Positions 7,350 to 15,779 of a stretch of 64,000 bases of DNA are shown here, one piece after another. The DNA comes from Luteibacter sp. 9135. Lineage in GTDB: Bacteria; Pseudomonadota; Gammaproteobacteria; Xanthomonadales; Rhodanobacteraceae. The notes under the pieces are model-generated. The model was given only the letters and a program-made list of their open reading frames with translations, did no database searches and was not told the origin of the DNA. The stretch lies in contig NZ_JQNB01000001.1 of NCBI RefSeq assembly GCF_000745005.1, forward strand, positions 4,271,501-4,335,500. The letters are read 5' to 3'. Position numbers and translations under genes: made by a program. Positions within the stretch are counted from its first letter, which is position 1. The number at the start of each line of letters is the position of its first letter.

Positions 7350-8801
7350 ATGATCGTCCTGGCCAACTTCATCGACGGCACATCGCGTGCGCCCCACGGC
7401 GGGGCCTACCTCGATGTGGTCGATCCCGCCACGGGCGCCGTGTTCGCCAGCTGTCCGGACTCCGATGCCGCCGACGTCGCCGCCGCAGTGGCTGCGGCCG
7501 AACGGGCCGCACCGGGATGGGCCGCGACACCGGCCGACGTCCGCGCCGCCTGCCTGTCCCGTCTGGCCGACCTGGTCCAGGTGCGCCTGGATACCTTCGC
7601 CACCGCGGAATCGCAGGACAGCGGCAAGCCCGTCGCCCTTGCCCGCTCGCTGGACATTCCCCGCGCCATCGCCAACCTGCGCTTCTTCGCCGCGGCCGCC
7701 ACGCAGTGGAGCAGCGAGTCGCACGGCATGGCGCACGGCGCCATCAACTACACGCTGCGCCTGCCGCTCGGCGTGGTCGGCTGCATCAGCCCCTGGAACC
7801 TGCCGCTCTACCTGTTCACCTGGAAGATCGCCCCGGCGCTGGCCGCCGGCAACACTGTGGTGGCCAAGCCGTCGGAGGTGACGCCCTACACGGCGTGGCT
7901 GCTGGGCACGCTGGTCACGGAGGCGGGCTTTCCGCCGGGCGTGATCAACATCGTGCAGGGCACGGGCGCCCGCGTGGGCGAAGCCATCGTCACGCACGAG
8001 GCGGTCAAGGCGGTGTCCTTCACCGGCAGCACGCGCACGGGCACGGCGATCGCCAGTGCCGCGGCGGCCCGGTTGAAAAAAACGTCGCTGGAACTGGGCG
8101 GCAAGAACGCCACGCTGGTGTTCGACGATTTCGACTTCAGCGACGCGGCCATGGCCACGCTGGTGCGTTCCGGGTTCGCCAACCAGGGCGAGATCTGCCT
8201 CTGCGGTTCGCGCCTGCTGGTGCAGCGGGGCATCTACGAACGTTTCCGTGCGGCCTACCTCGATCGCGTCCGGGCCCTGCGTGTCGGCGACCCCGCGGAT
8301 GACACCAGCGACCTGGGCGCACTCGTCTCTCGCGCGCACTTCGACAAGGTCATGGCGTGCATCGAGCGCGCCCGGGCCGATGGCGGGCAGGTGCTGTGCG
8401 GCGGCCATCGCGTCGCTGTGCCCGGCCGCTGCGCCTCGGGCTGGTTCATCGCCCCCACCGTCATCGAAGGATTGCCTGCCGAAGCAGCCGCCAACCAGGA
8501 GGAGATCTTCGGCCCGGTGGTCACGCTGCTGCCGTTCGACACGGAAGACGAGGCGTTGGCGATCGCCAACGGCACGCCCTACGGCCTGGCCGCCTCGGTG
8601 TGGACCCACGACGTATCGCGCGCCCATCGTGTCGCCGCCCGGCTGGATGTCGGCATCGTCTGGGTGAACTGCTGGATGCTGCGCGACCTGCGCACGCCGT
8701 TCGGCGGCACCCGGCAATCCGGCATGGGACGCGAGGGCGGCGTGGAAGCCATGCGTTTTTTCACCGAGGCCAGGAATGTCTGCATCGACCATGGGCACTG
8801 A
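7350..8801 (+). CDS. NAD-dependent aldehyde dehydrogenase, probably 2-aminomuconate (or 2-hydroxymuconate) semialdehyde dehydrogenase
   Basis: 483 residues, the full ALDH superfamily length. It shows ISPWNLPLYLFTWKIAPALAAGN and KPSEVTP for NAD binding, the glycine motif SFTGSTRTG, the catalytic Glu in LELGGKNATLVF and the catalytic Cys in NQGEICLCGS, plus EEIFGPVV. The CLC context is that of the hydroxymuconic/aminomuconic semialdehyde dehydrogenases (DmpC/AmnC group). A RidA-family partner overlaps its 3' end, which supports a role in oxidising 2-aminomuconate semialdehyde in 3-hydroxyanthranilate breakdown. The exact substrate is inferred from context. Confidence 0.85.
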   Translation: MIVLANFIDGTSRAPHGGAYLDVVDPATGAVFASCPDSDAADVAAAVAAAERAAPGWAATPADVRAACLSRLADLVQVRLDTFATAESQDSGKPVALARSLDIPRAIANLRFFAAAATQWSSESHGMAHGAINYTLRLPLGVVGCISPWNLPLYLFTWKIAPALAAGNTVVAKPSEVTPYTAWLLGTLVTEAGFPPGVINIVQGTGARVGEAIVTHEAVKAVSFTGSTRTGTAIASAAAARLKKTSLELGGKNATLVFDDFDFSDAAMATLVRSGFANQGEICLCGSRLLVQRGIYERFRAAYLDRVRALRVGDPADDTSDLGALVSRAHFDKVMACIERARADGGQVLCGGHRVAVPGRCASGWFIAPTVIEGLPAEAAANQEEIFGPVVTLLPFDTEDEALAIANGTPYGLAASVWTHDVSRAHRVAARLDVGIVWVNCWMLRDLRTPFGGTRQSGMGREGGVEAMRFFTEARNVCIDHGH

Positions 8802-9213
8802 GGGCATCCATACCGCGAACGCACCAGGACCGGTGGGCGCCTATCCCCATGCACGGCGCGTGGGGCCCCTGCTGTTCCTCTCCGGCATCGGCCCGCGCCG
8901 GCCCGACGACAACAGCATCCCCGGCAACGTCGTGGATGCCGATGGACGGCTGCTTCGCTACGACATCGAAGCGCAGTGCCGACAGGTGTTCGCCAACGTG
9001 CGCGCCGTGCTCGAGGCCAGCGGTGCCCGCTTCGAGGATCTGGTGGACGTTACGGTGTACCTCACCCACATGGCCGACGACTTCGCCACGTACAACCGGC
9101 TGTACGCGGAAGCGTTCGCCGGCGTGGATGCCTGCCGGACCACCGTGGAGGTGACCGCGTTGCCCACGCCCATCGCCATCGAGCTCAAGTGCGTGGCGGC
9201 CGTGGTCAGCTGA
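8776..9213 (+). CDS. RidA-family protein, probable 2-aminomuconate deaminase
   Basis: 145 residues from the ATG at 8776, or 140 from the ATG at 8791; both lie inside the end of the aldehyde dehydrogenase gene. The protein has VGAYPHARRVGPLLFLSGIGPR, YDIEAQCRQVFANVRAVLEASGARFEDLVDVTVYLT, and the C-terminal CRTTVEVTALPTPIAIELKCVA, the RidA pattern with the conserved Arg before Thr. This subgroup resembles aminomuconate deaminase, which releases ammonia from 2-aminomuconate to give 4-oxalocrotonate. Translational coupling to the dehydrogenase supports consecutive steps. The stop codons of this gene and the opposing hutG-like gene overlap by a few bases. Confidence 0.8.
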   Translation: MSASTMGTEGIHTANAPGPVGAYPHARRVGPLLFLSGIGPRRPDDNSIPGNVVDADGRLLRYDIEAQCRQVFANVRAVLEASGARFEDLVDVTVYLTHMADDFATYNRLYAEAFAGVDACRTTVEVTALPTPIAIELKCVAAVVS

Positions 9214-9985
9214 CGAGGCAGGCCTCGAGCATCCCGCCGATCAGCGTCTGCACGCCCGCGGCCTGGCGCGGCAGGTATTCGAACGAGTCTTCGTCCATGT
9301 AGTTGATCTGCGCCAGCTCCAGCTGGATCGCGTCGATGCCCTTGTCCGGACGCCCGTAGTGACGCGTGATATGGCCGCCCTTGAAGCGTCCGTTGACTGC
9401 AAAGGTGTACTCGTCCTGCGCCTGCAGCAGGTCGACCACGCGCTGCTGCAGCGCGGGCGAGCAACTGGCGCCATCCGCCGTGCCCAGGTTGAAATCCGGA
9501 AGGCGACCTTCGAACAGCATGGGCACCTGGCTGCGGATGGAGTGCCCTTCCCACAGCACCACGCGCCCGAACTGCTTGCGCAGCCGGGCGATCTCGTCGC
9601 CCAGGGCCTGGTGGTAAGGCTTCCACCAGCGGGTGACACGGTCCGCGATCTCCGCGGCATCCGGTTCCGCGCCCGGCCGGTAGATCGGGCTGCCGTCGAA
9701 CATCACCAGCGGCGCCAGCCCGGTTTCGGCCTGGCCCGGGTAAAGGGCGTGCCCATCCGACGGACGGTTGAGGTCGACCACGTAGCGCGAGGCGAACGGC
9801 TTGATGATGCTCGCGCCCATGTTCCGGGCGAAATCGTACAACTCGGCCACGTGCCAGTCCGTATCCACCGATCGTCGGGCGCGGCGTTTCATCCGCGCGC
9901 CGATGTCGTCGGGAATGGCGCTGCCGTTGTGCGGCAGGCTGATCAGGAGCGGCGCGTTGCCGCGATGCAGGGTGTACGGAATCAT
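9206..9985 (-). CDS. hutG: N-formylglutamate amidohydrolase (HutG-type)
   Basis: 259 residues from MIPYTLHRGNAPLLISLPHNG (ATG at 9985); an upstream ATG would add seven residues. The family signature includes SLPHNGSAIP, DTDWHVAELYDFA, YVVDLNRP, LWEGHSIRSQVPMLFEG and PDFNLGTADG, with the His/Asp/Glu residues expected to hold the metal. The enzyme splits N-formyl-L-glutamate into formate and glutamate, the last step of one histidine degradation route. No other hut genes are in the window, so the link to histidine use rests on the family alone. Confidence 0.9.
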   Translation of the reverse strand: MIPYTLHRGNAPLLISLPHNGSAIPDDIGARMKRRARRSVDTDWHVAELYDFARNMGASIIKPFASRYVVDLNRPSDGHALYPGQAETGLAPLVMFDGSPIYRPGAEPDAAEIADRVTRWWKPYHQALGDEIARLRKQFGRVVLWEGHSIRSQVPMLFEGRLPDFNLGTADGASCSPALQQRVVDLLQAQDEYTFAVNGRFKGGHITRHYGRPDKGIDAIQLELAQINYMDEDSFEYLPRQAAGVQTLIGGMLEACLVS

Positions 9986-10002
9986 GGGGCCAGTGTAAAC
10001 GC

Positions 10003-11358
10003 TCAACCGGGTACGCGGTCACCCATGGTCACCATCTCTTCCGCCGACGTGGGATGGATGGCCAGGGTGGCGTCGAAGTCGTCCTTGGTCGCACCCATCT
10101 TGATCGCCACGGCAAAGCCCTGGAGGATTTCGTCGACACCCGGGCCGAGCATCTGCAGGCCGACGATGCGGGCGTCCTCGCCCACACAGATCAGCTTGAA
10201 CCGCACCATCATCGGACGCTGCGCCAGCGCCAGCTGCATGGGCACGAACGACTGCTTGTACAGCTGCACGTCGTCGCCGTACGCGTCGCGGGCCTGCTGC
10301 TCGGACATGCCGATCGTGCCGAGCGGCGGGTGCGAGAACACCACGCTGGGCACGTTGCGGTAATCCAGCCGCGCGTTCGGTTTGCCGCCGAACAGGCGGT
10401 CGGCCAGCTTGCGCCCCGCCGAGACGGCCACCGGTGTCAGCGCCAGCCGCTGGGTCACGTCGCCCACCGCATACACGCCGGGCACGGACGTGTTCTGGAA
10501 GTCGTCGACCTCGATATGGCCCTGCCCGTCCGTATGCACGCCGATACGGTCGATGTCGAGTGAATGGGTATTCGCATGACGGCCGACGGCCCACACCAGC
10601 AGATCGTATGGCCCGGGGTGGTTGCCCCGGTCGCAGTCAAGCATCAGCACGCCGTCCTTTTCGTGCACCGCGTCGATCTGGCACGTGTAGTGGATGCCGA
10701 TGCCATGCTTCTGCATCTCCTCGCCCAACTGGTAGGACATCTCCTCGTCGAACTCGCTCATCAGGCGGCCGCGGACGTATAAGTCCACTTCGCTGCCCAG
10801 GGCGCGAAGCACGCCGGCCAGCTCCACGGCGATGTAACCGCCGCCGACGATGGCCGTGCGCTTCGGGCTTTCCCGCAGGCGGAAGAAACCCTCCGAGGTG
10901 ACACCGAGATCGAAACCAGGCTTGTCCAGCGTGTTCGGCGTGGAACCCGTGGCGATGACGATGTGCGGCGCGGTGAGTTCGCGCTCGCCGGCCAGGATGC
11001 GGTCCGCGGCGAGAAACCGAGCGCGCTCGTGCACCAGGGTGACGTGCGCCTTGTCCAGCGACTGCCGGTAGCTGCCATGGATACGCTCGATGTAGGCGTT
11101 GCGCCGGTCGATGAAACGCGGCCAATCCAGGCGGCCCGGCGTTTCGTGGAAACCGTAGTCCACCGCGATGCACTGTGCCTCGGCCATCTGCGCCGCGAAC
11201 CACATCGCCTTTTTCGGCACGCAGCCGGCGTTGACGCAGGTGCCACCGAGTTCCACCGGCTCGACCAACGCCACCCGGGCGCCGTGTTTCCCCGCCCGGA
11301 TGGCCGTCGCGAGGCCTCCCGAGCCGCCGCCGATGACGATGAGGTCGAAAGCTTCCAT
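10003..11358 (-). CDS. gor: Glutathione-disulfide reductase
   Basis: 451 residues from MEAFDLIVIGGGSGG (ATG at 11358; an alternative ATG lies two codons upstream). The FAD-binding dinucleotide fold is at the N-terminus, the redox-active pair in GGTCVNAGCVPKKAMW, and the NADPH fold near AIVGGGYIAVELAGVL. GVYAVGDVTQRLALTPVAV is the second FAD motif, and the dimerisation domain ends in AIHPTSAEEMVTM with the catalytic His. The enzyme keeps glutathione reduced using NADPH. It is divergent from the NlpC/P60 gene. Confidence 0.95.
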   Translation of the reverse strand: MEAFDLIVIGGGSGGLATAIRAGKHGARVALVEPVELGGTCVNAGCVPKKAMWFAAQMAEAQCIAVDYGFHETPGRLDWPRFIDRRNAYIERIHGSYRQSLDKAHVTLVHERARFLAADRILAGERELTAPHIVIATGSTPNTLDKPGFDLGVTSEGFFRLRESPKRTAIVGGGYIAVELAGVLRALGSEVDLYVRGRLMSEFDEEMSYQLGEEMQKHGIGIHYTCQIDAVHEKDGVLMLDCDRGNHPGPYDLLVWAVGRHANTHSLDIDRIGVHTDGQGHIEVDDFQNTSVPGVYAVGDVTQRLALTPVAVSAGRKLADRLFGGKPNARLDYRNVPSVVFSHPPLGTIGMSEQQARDAYGDDVQLYKQSFVPMQLALAQRPMMVRFKLICVGEDARIVGLQMLGPGVDEILQGFAVAIKMGATKDDFDATLAIHPTSAEEMVTMGDRVPG

Positions 11359-11529
11359 GGTCATACGGCGCTCCATCAGGTCAAACCCGGAGGCTAGCCA
11401 GCCGCCGGTGAAGATCGCGAGTGAGCGCCAGCCTGTCCGTGAGATAAATTCGTGCGGTTTGGCAGGTGTTCCGTGCAACCCCTTGATTTGTTAAGCTCAT
11501 GTCCGCCTATCCTCCTAGGGGAACGATCC

Positions 11530-12105
11530 GTGGTGCCTGCCTTGCCCCCATCCTGTCGTCCGTGGCGCCTGTTCGGGCGGCTGACGCTAGCCGTGGGCAT
11601 GAGCCTGATCGCTGCCTGCGGTAGCGCCCCGCCCAAGCGGTCCTCCTCGCAGCAGCGCAATCCCGCATCGGCCGTCCCGCTGGCAAAGAACCTGGAGTGG
11701 TCGACGCGAGCCGCGGATGCGCCACCCGCCGATGCCGCCAACGATGTGCTGTTCCGTGCCATCGGTCTGGTCGGCACGCCCTACCGCTGGGGCGGCAACA
11801 CCCCCCAGGGCGGGTTCGATTGCAGCGGCCTGATCAATTACATCTACCTGACATCCACGGGGCTACGTTTGCCTCGTACATCGCAGGAGATGGCCGCGCT
11901 GGACAAGCCCAAGGTCGACGAATCCAGCCTGGCCAGTGGCGATCTGGTGTTCTTCGGGCGCGGCCACGTGACCCATGTGGGCGTGTATGTCGGCAAGGGC
12001 CGCTTCGTGCATGCGCCCAACTCCGGCGGCACCGTGCGCCTGGACGACCTGGACGGTTCGTACTGGAAGCAGAATTTCGTCTACGGACGGCGCGTCCTCA
12101 ACTGA
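11530..12105 (+). CDS. NlpC/P60 family cell-wall hydrolase lipoprotein
   Basis: 191 residues with a GTG start at 11530, chosen because AGGGGA at 11517-11522 stands 7 bp before it; the ATG frames upstream have no such site. The signal peptide (LTLAVGMSLIAAC) ends in a lipobox, so the mature protein should be a lipoprotein. The catalytic domain covers residues 75-190: the nucleophile Cys in GGFDCSGLINYIY, the His in VTHVGVYVG and a following His in FVHAPNSGG. Relatives such as Spr/MepS cut the peptide stems of peptidoglycan. Confidence 0.92.
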   Translation: MVPALPPSCRPWRLFGRLTLAVGMSLIAACGSAPPKRSSSQQRNPASAVPLAKNLEWSTRAADAPPADAANDVLFRAIGLVGTPYRWGGNTPQGGFDCSGLINYIYLTSTGLRLPRTSQEMAALDKPKVDESSLASGDLVFFGRGHVTHVGVYVGKGRFVHAPNSGGTVRLDDLDGSYWKQNFVYGRRVLN

Positions 12106-12139
12106 ACGAAACACAACAGACCCGACATCGTCACGCCTT

Positions 12140-12176
12140 TTGAATTGTGCGCGATTTAATTGTGTGCTCTTATAAA
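12140..12176 (+). promoter_or_regulatory. AT-rich promoter/operator candidate of ohr
   Basis: This AT-rich stretch stands out from its GC-rich surroundings. It contains a possible -10 box TATAAA at 12171, ending 56 bp before the ohr ATG, and two AATTGTG words (12143-12149 and 12159-12165) around ATTTAATTGTG. OhrR operators in Xanthomonas-type bacteria contain an AATT..AATTG core, so peroxide-responsive repression is plausible. No ohrR gene is in the window. Confidence 0.35.
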
Positions 12177-12231
12177 CGTCGTGGTCGGCCTGCCCGGCCC
12201 TCCCTCCCCTGACACGTCAAAGGACAACGCC

Positions 12232-12684
12232 ATGAGCAACCTCTCGAAAGTGCAGAAGATCGTCTACACCGCCCATGCCAAGGTCGCCGGCGGCCGCGAA
12301 GGCCATGTCGAAAGCGACGATGGCCTGATCAAGCTCGACCTGCGCCTGCCGAAGGAAATGGGCGGCAACGGCGGCGGCAGCAACCCCGAGCAGCTCTTCG
12401 CCGCGGGCTACGCCGCATGCTTCGAAGGCGCCGTGCGCTTCGTCGCTGGACAGAAGAAGGTCAAGGTGGATGGCGCCTCGGTGGCCAGCAGCGTCGGTAT
12501 CGGTCCACGTGAAGGTTCCGGCTTTGCCGTGCAGGTCAAGCTCGAGGTGACCCTGCCGGGCGTCGACGACGCCGTGGCCCAGGAGATCGTCAAAACCGCG
12601 CACGAAGATGTCTGCCCCTACTCGCACGCCACCCGCGGCAATGTGGACGTGGACGTGTCGGTCAACGGCAAAGCGCTGGCCTAA
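12232..12684 (+). CDS. ohr: Organic hydroperoxide resistance protein Ohr
   Basis: 150 residues from the ATG at 12232, after an AAAGGA ribosome binding site. The two redox cysteines of the Ohr/OsmC fold are present: AAGYAACFEGAVRFV near residue 60 and HEDVCPYSHATRGN near residue 124. Arg19-type and Glu residues expected at the active site lie in KVAGGREGHVES and PEQLFAAG. Ohr reduces organic peroxides in the cytoplasm with electrons from lipoylated proteins. It is a single-gene unit followed by a strong terminator. Confidence 0.96.
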   Translation: MSNLSKVQKIVYTAHAKVAGGREGHVESDDGLIKLDLRLPKEMGGNGGGSNPEQLFAAGYAACFEGAVRFVAGQKKVKVDGASVASSVGIGPREGSGFAVQVKLEVTLPGVDDAVAQEIVKTAHEDVCPYSHATRGNVDVDVSVNGKALA

Positions 12685-12720
12685 GCGTCAGCCCGGCGGC
12701 TCGATGGCCGGAAAACAAAA

Positions 12721-12747
12721 CGGCGCCCCATGGGGCGCCGTTTTTTT
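12721..12747 (+). terminator. Bidirectional terminator between ohr and slyD
   Basis: A perfect 20-bp palindrome (CGGCGCCCCA / TGGGGCGCCG) is followed by seven T on the plus strand and preceded by an A-rich stretch (GAAAACAAAA). It can therefore stop transcription from ohr and from the converging slyD. Confidence 0.9.
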
Positions 12748-12766
12748 ATGCCTGTGCCCCGGGGGC

Positions 12767-13255
12767 TCAGTGCTCGCCATCACCCTTGGGGTGGGCGTGG
12801 CCATGGGCGATTTCTTCCTCCGTCGCGTCGCGCACGGTCTGCACGTCGACATGGAAGGTCAGGCTCTTGCCGGCCATGGGGTGGTTGAGGTCCACATCGA
12901 CCACGCTGGAGCCGATCTTCTGCACCACCACCACGCGGTTGCCGCCTTCCTTCAGCGACAGCACCGTGGAATCGCCGACGGCCAGGCCCTTGCCCTGCTT
13001 CGGGAAATACTTCTTGGGCACGCGCTGGGTCATGCCTTCCTGGCGCGGACCGTAACCGTTCTCGGGCGAGATCTCGATATCGAACGCATCGCCTTCCGAC
13101 TTGCCCTCGAGCCCGGCTTCCAGGCCCGGGATCAGCTGGCCATGGCCCAGCAGGATCCACAACGGCTCGCCGCCCTCGATCGAGCTTTCGACCTTCTCGC
13201 CGTCGACGGTAAGCGTGTAGTGGAACGAGATGACCTTGTCCTTGCCAGCCTGCAT
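12767..13255 (-). CDS. slyD: FKBP-type peptidyl-prolyl isomerase SlyD
   Basis: 162 residues from MQAGKDKVISFHYTLT (ATG at 13255). It has the FKBP core (GEPLWILLGHGQLIPGLEAGLEG) with the inserted chaperone-like flap (AFDIEISPENGYGPRQEGMTQRVPKKYFP) and returns to FKBP in VDVDLNHPMAGKSLTFHVDV. The C-terminal tail is short (HGHAHPKGDGEH) and has only four His, much less metal-binding capacity than E. coli SlyD. It follows the MFS transporter gene by 31 bp on the same strand. Confidence 0.93.
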   Translation of the reverse strand: MQAGKDKVISFHYTLTVDGEKVESSIEGGEPLWILLGHGQLIPGLEAGLEGKSEGDAFDIEISPENGYGPRQEGMTQRVPKKYFPKQGKGLAVGDSTVLSLKEGGNRVVVVQKIGSSVVDVDLNHPMAGKSLTFHVDVQTVRDATEEEIAHGHAHPKGDGEH

Positions 13256-13286
13256 GTTGGTTTCTACCGGAGGAAAACGCGGCAGT

Positions 13287-14543
13287 TTACCGGCCGGGAC
13301 GGCCGTCGTCACGCGGACCGACCTTGCCGCCGAAGCCGACGCCCCGTGCCTCGGGGCCCAGCCAGGTCAGCAGGGCCAGCAGCACCGCCACCACGGCGAT
13401 CCAGGTGGACATGGCGAAGGCGAAGTCGCCACCCCGCTGTCCCGCCAGCCAGGTCTGCGCGGTCGCAGTGATGGCGGCCAGCAGGTTGCCCATCTGGTAG
13501 GCGAAGCCGGGCAAGGTGCCGCGAACGGCATCGGGCGACAGTTCGTTGAGGTGGGTGGGCACCACGCCCCAGGCCCCCTGGACCATCACCTGGATCAGGA
13601 AGGCGCCCAGGCCCAGCAGCAGCAACGAGCCGCCATAGGTCCATAGCGGGATCACCGGGATCGCCAGCACCGCCGCGATGATGATCGCCCGTCGCCGGCC
13701 GATCCGCTCCGACAGCGAACCGAAGGTCAGGCCACCCACCAGGGCACCCAGGTTGAGCAACGCGGTGAGCAGGAAAGCAGTGCCCGAGCCGGCGGGAATC
13801 TTCAGTGTCTCCTGCACGAAGGTGGGGTACATGTCCTGCGAGCCGTGGCTGAACATGTTGAACGCCGCCATCAGCAGCATGAGGTAGATGAACAGCTTCC
13901 AGTGGCCGCGCATGGCGGCGAAGACACCCTCGCGCGCTTGCGACCGGCGTCCCTCCCACACGGGGGATTCGGGCACCTTGCGGCGGATATACAGCACGAG
14001 GAACGCTGGCAGCGCGCCGACGATGAACAGGCCGCGCCAGCCGATGTGATCGACCAGCAGCCAGTTGACCAGCGCCGCAAGGAAAAATCCGCAGGGATAG
14101 CCACTCTGCAACAGGCCCGATACGAGACCTCGCGAGCGCGCCGGGATGGACTCCATGGCCAGCGACGCGCCGATGCCCCACTCCCCGCCCATGGCGATGC
14201 CGAAAAGGAAGCGCAGGCCCAGCAGGACGCCGAGGCTGGGCGCGAAGGCGCAGGCCACCTCCAGCACCGAGAACAGCACGATGTCGAACATCAGTACGGG
14301 GCGACGACCGTAGCGGTCCGCGAGCCGGCCGAAGACCAGCGCACCGATGGGCCGGGCGGCCAGCGTAAGGAACAGGCCATAGGTGACCTCCTGCTTGGGC
14401 ACGTTGAACTCGTGTGCCACGGCCAGGATCACGAAGGTCAGCAGGAAGTAGTCGAAGGCGTCCAGGGTCCAGCCGAGGAAACTGGCCAGCACCGTATGGC
14501 GCTGGGTGGCGTCCAGTTCGCGGAGCGCGGCGGGAAGTGGCAT
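13287..14543 (-). CDS. MFS transporter of the sialate/carboxylate:H+ symporter type
   Basis: 418 residues from MPLPAALRELDATQRHTVLASFLGWTLDAFDYF, with about 12 hydrophobic segments. The loop 2-3 signature GRLADRYGRRPVLM and its repeat GSLSERIGRRRAI mark the major facilitator superfamily. The N-terminal GWTLDAFDYFLLTF and the FLFGIAMGGEWGIGASLAMESIP stretch place it with the SHS/AAHS group, which takes up sialic acid, lactate or similar monocarboxylates. The actual substrate is unknown. It is likely co-transcribed with slyD. Confidence 0.85.
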   Translation of the reverse strand: MPLPAALRELDATQRHTVLASFLGWTLDAFDYFLLTFVILAVAHEFNVPKQEVTYGLFLTLAARPIGALVFGRLADRYGRRPVLMFDIVLFSVLEVACAFAPSLGVLLGLRFLFGIAMGGEWGIGASLAMESIPARSRGLVSGLLQSGYPCGFFLAALVNWLLVDHIGWRGLFIVGALPAFLVLYIRRKVPESPVWEGRRSQAREGVFAAMRGHWKLFIYLMLLMAAFNMFSHGSQDMYPTFVQETLKIPAGSGTAFLLTALLNLGALVGGLTFGSLSERIGRRRAIIIAAVLAIPVIPLWTYGGSLLLLGLGAFLIQVMVQGAWGVVPTHLNELSPDAVRGTLPGFAYQMGNLLAAITATAQTWLAGQRGGDFAFAMSTWIAVVAVLLALLTWLGPEARGVGFGGKVGPRDDGRPGR

Positions 14544-14761
14544 CAGAATTTCCTCAAGACTCCGGGGCGGCGCCGAGGCTAGCACAGCGCATCGGATCGA
14601 CAGGCAGGCCGGCGCCCTGCCCGCTAGACTGGCCGCGATGACCTGGGTGCGAGGTGCGGGCCGGAGCCGATGGTTTACCGGTGAAGTACACGACCTGCAC
14701 ATGCGCCGGGGCATCGTCCACTGCCCGCATCGGTCTCGATGCACCATCGACGGAGGGATTC

Positions 14762-15061
14762 ATGAAGCACTCGCGTTTCATCGTTTCGATCGGCCTGGTC
14801 ACGGCCCTGGCCGCCGGCGCCGTTTCCGCGCACCCCGCAGCCGCACCGCAGGCCGGCGACGACGCCCATGCGGCACCGGCCTTCAGCGACCTAGACAAGG
14901 ACGGCAAGGGCTACATCACGCGCAAGGACATGCCCAAGGATGTCGAGGCCCTCAAGACCCTGCGCGCCCATATCCAGGAGGCCGACACCAACCATGACGG
15001 CAAGGTGGACAAAAGCGAGTACGAGGCCTACATGAGCAAGAGCCCGACGCCCCAGCACTAG
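14762..15061 (+). CDS. Exported EF-hand calcium-binding protein
   Basis: 99 residues. A signal peptide (MKHSRFIVSIGLVTALAAGAVSAHP) is followed by two EF-hand loops: DLDKDGKGYITRKD (about residues 43-56) and DTNHDGKVDKSEY (about residues 75-87). Both keep Asp at positions 1, 3 or 5 and Gly at 6. The mature protein should be a small periplasmic Ca2+-binding protein; no enzymatic domain is present. It stands alone, divergent from the MFS transporter and closed by its own terminator. Confidence 0.88.
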   Translation: MKHSRFIVSIGLVTALAAGAVSAHPAAAPQAGDDAHAAPAFSDLDKDGKGYITRKDMPKDVEALKTLRAHIQEADTNHDGKVDKSEYEAYMSKSPTPQH

Positions 15062-15069
15062 CGCTTCCC

Positions 15070-15100
15070 GCCGGGCACCTCGCGTGCCCGGCGTTTTTTT
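15070..15100 (+). terminator. Rho-independent terminator after the EF-hand gene
   Basis: A perfect 9-bp stem GCCGGGCAC / GTGCCCGGC with a 5-nt loop is followed by CG and seven T. It lies 8 bp past the stop codon and just before the methyltransferase gene. Confidence 0.9.
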
Positions 15101-15116
15101 CACGGACGGAGACGCC

Positions 15117-15779
15117 ATGCATCCCGACACCCGGACCCGCCGCCGCATCGCCTCGCGCTTCAGCCGCTACGGCGACCGTATCTACATCCACGGCAAGCTG
15201 GCCAGCGATCCGGTATACGCCGCCGCCGCGCAGGCGATTCGCGGTCGGCCGCTGCCGTTGCTGGATATCGGCTGCGGGCTGGGCCTGCTGGGGCACTACC
15301 TGCACGCGTGCGATGTGCTCGAGGGTTACGTCGGCATCGACCACGATCCGCGCAAGATCGCCATGGGGCGCGAGGCCGCGGAGCGCGCCGGGCTGACCGC
15401 GAGCATCGCGCTGCACGAGGCGGACGCCACGGCCTCCCAGCCGCTGCGCGGGCACGTGGCCATGCTGGACGTGCTGCACTACCTGCCCCGTGAGCGCCAG
15501 GTCGACCTGCTCGGCTTCGCGGTGGACCACTTGGCCGACGACGGCGTGCTGATCCTGCGCAATGTCATCCGCGACGGCACCTGGCGCTACCGGGCCACGG
15601 TGCTGGAAGAGAAGTTCATCCATGCGGTCGGCTGGATTCCCGGCGGCGCGCAGTATTTCCCGACGGAATCGGATATCCGCGACGTGCTGGAGCCGCGCGG
15701 CATCCGGGTCGACTTCCGCCCGCTGTTCGGCCGCACGCCCTACAACAGCTACCTGATGACGGCCTCCCGCCAGGGTTGA
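15117..15779 (+). CDS. Class I SAM-dependent methyltransferase
   Basis: 220 residues from the ATG at 15117; GGACGGAGA upstream supplies the ribosome binding site. Motif I is LLDIGCGLGLLGHYL near residue 45, followed by the acidic end of strand 2 (YVGIDHDP) and the strand-4 region HVAMLDVLHYLPRERQ. The substrate is not identifiable. Its C-terminus (RIHAVGWIPGG...YNSYLMTASR-like) resembles methyltransferases often seen near xanthomonadin-type genes, but it lies 31 kb from the pigment operon here. Transcribed alone between two terminator or leader regions. Confidence 0.8.
   Translation: MHPDTRTRRRIASRFSRYGDRIYIHGKLASDPVYAAAAQAIRGRPLPLLDIGCGLGLLGHYLHACDVLEGYVGIDHDPRKIAMGREAAERAGLTASIALHEADATASQPLRGHVAMLDVLHYLPRERQVDLLGFAVDHLADDGVLILRNVIRDGTWRYRATVLEEKFIHAVGWIPGGAQYFPTESDIRDVLEPRGIRVDFRPLFGRTPYNSYLMTASRQG

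Noticed and set aside
12140..12176. TTGAAT and TATAAA as a -35/-10 pair for ohr
   Set aside because: They are 25 bp apart, outside the workable range; the region is listed only as a candidate regulatory stretch.
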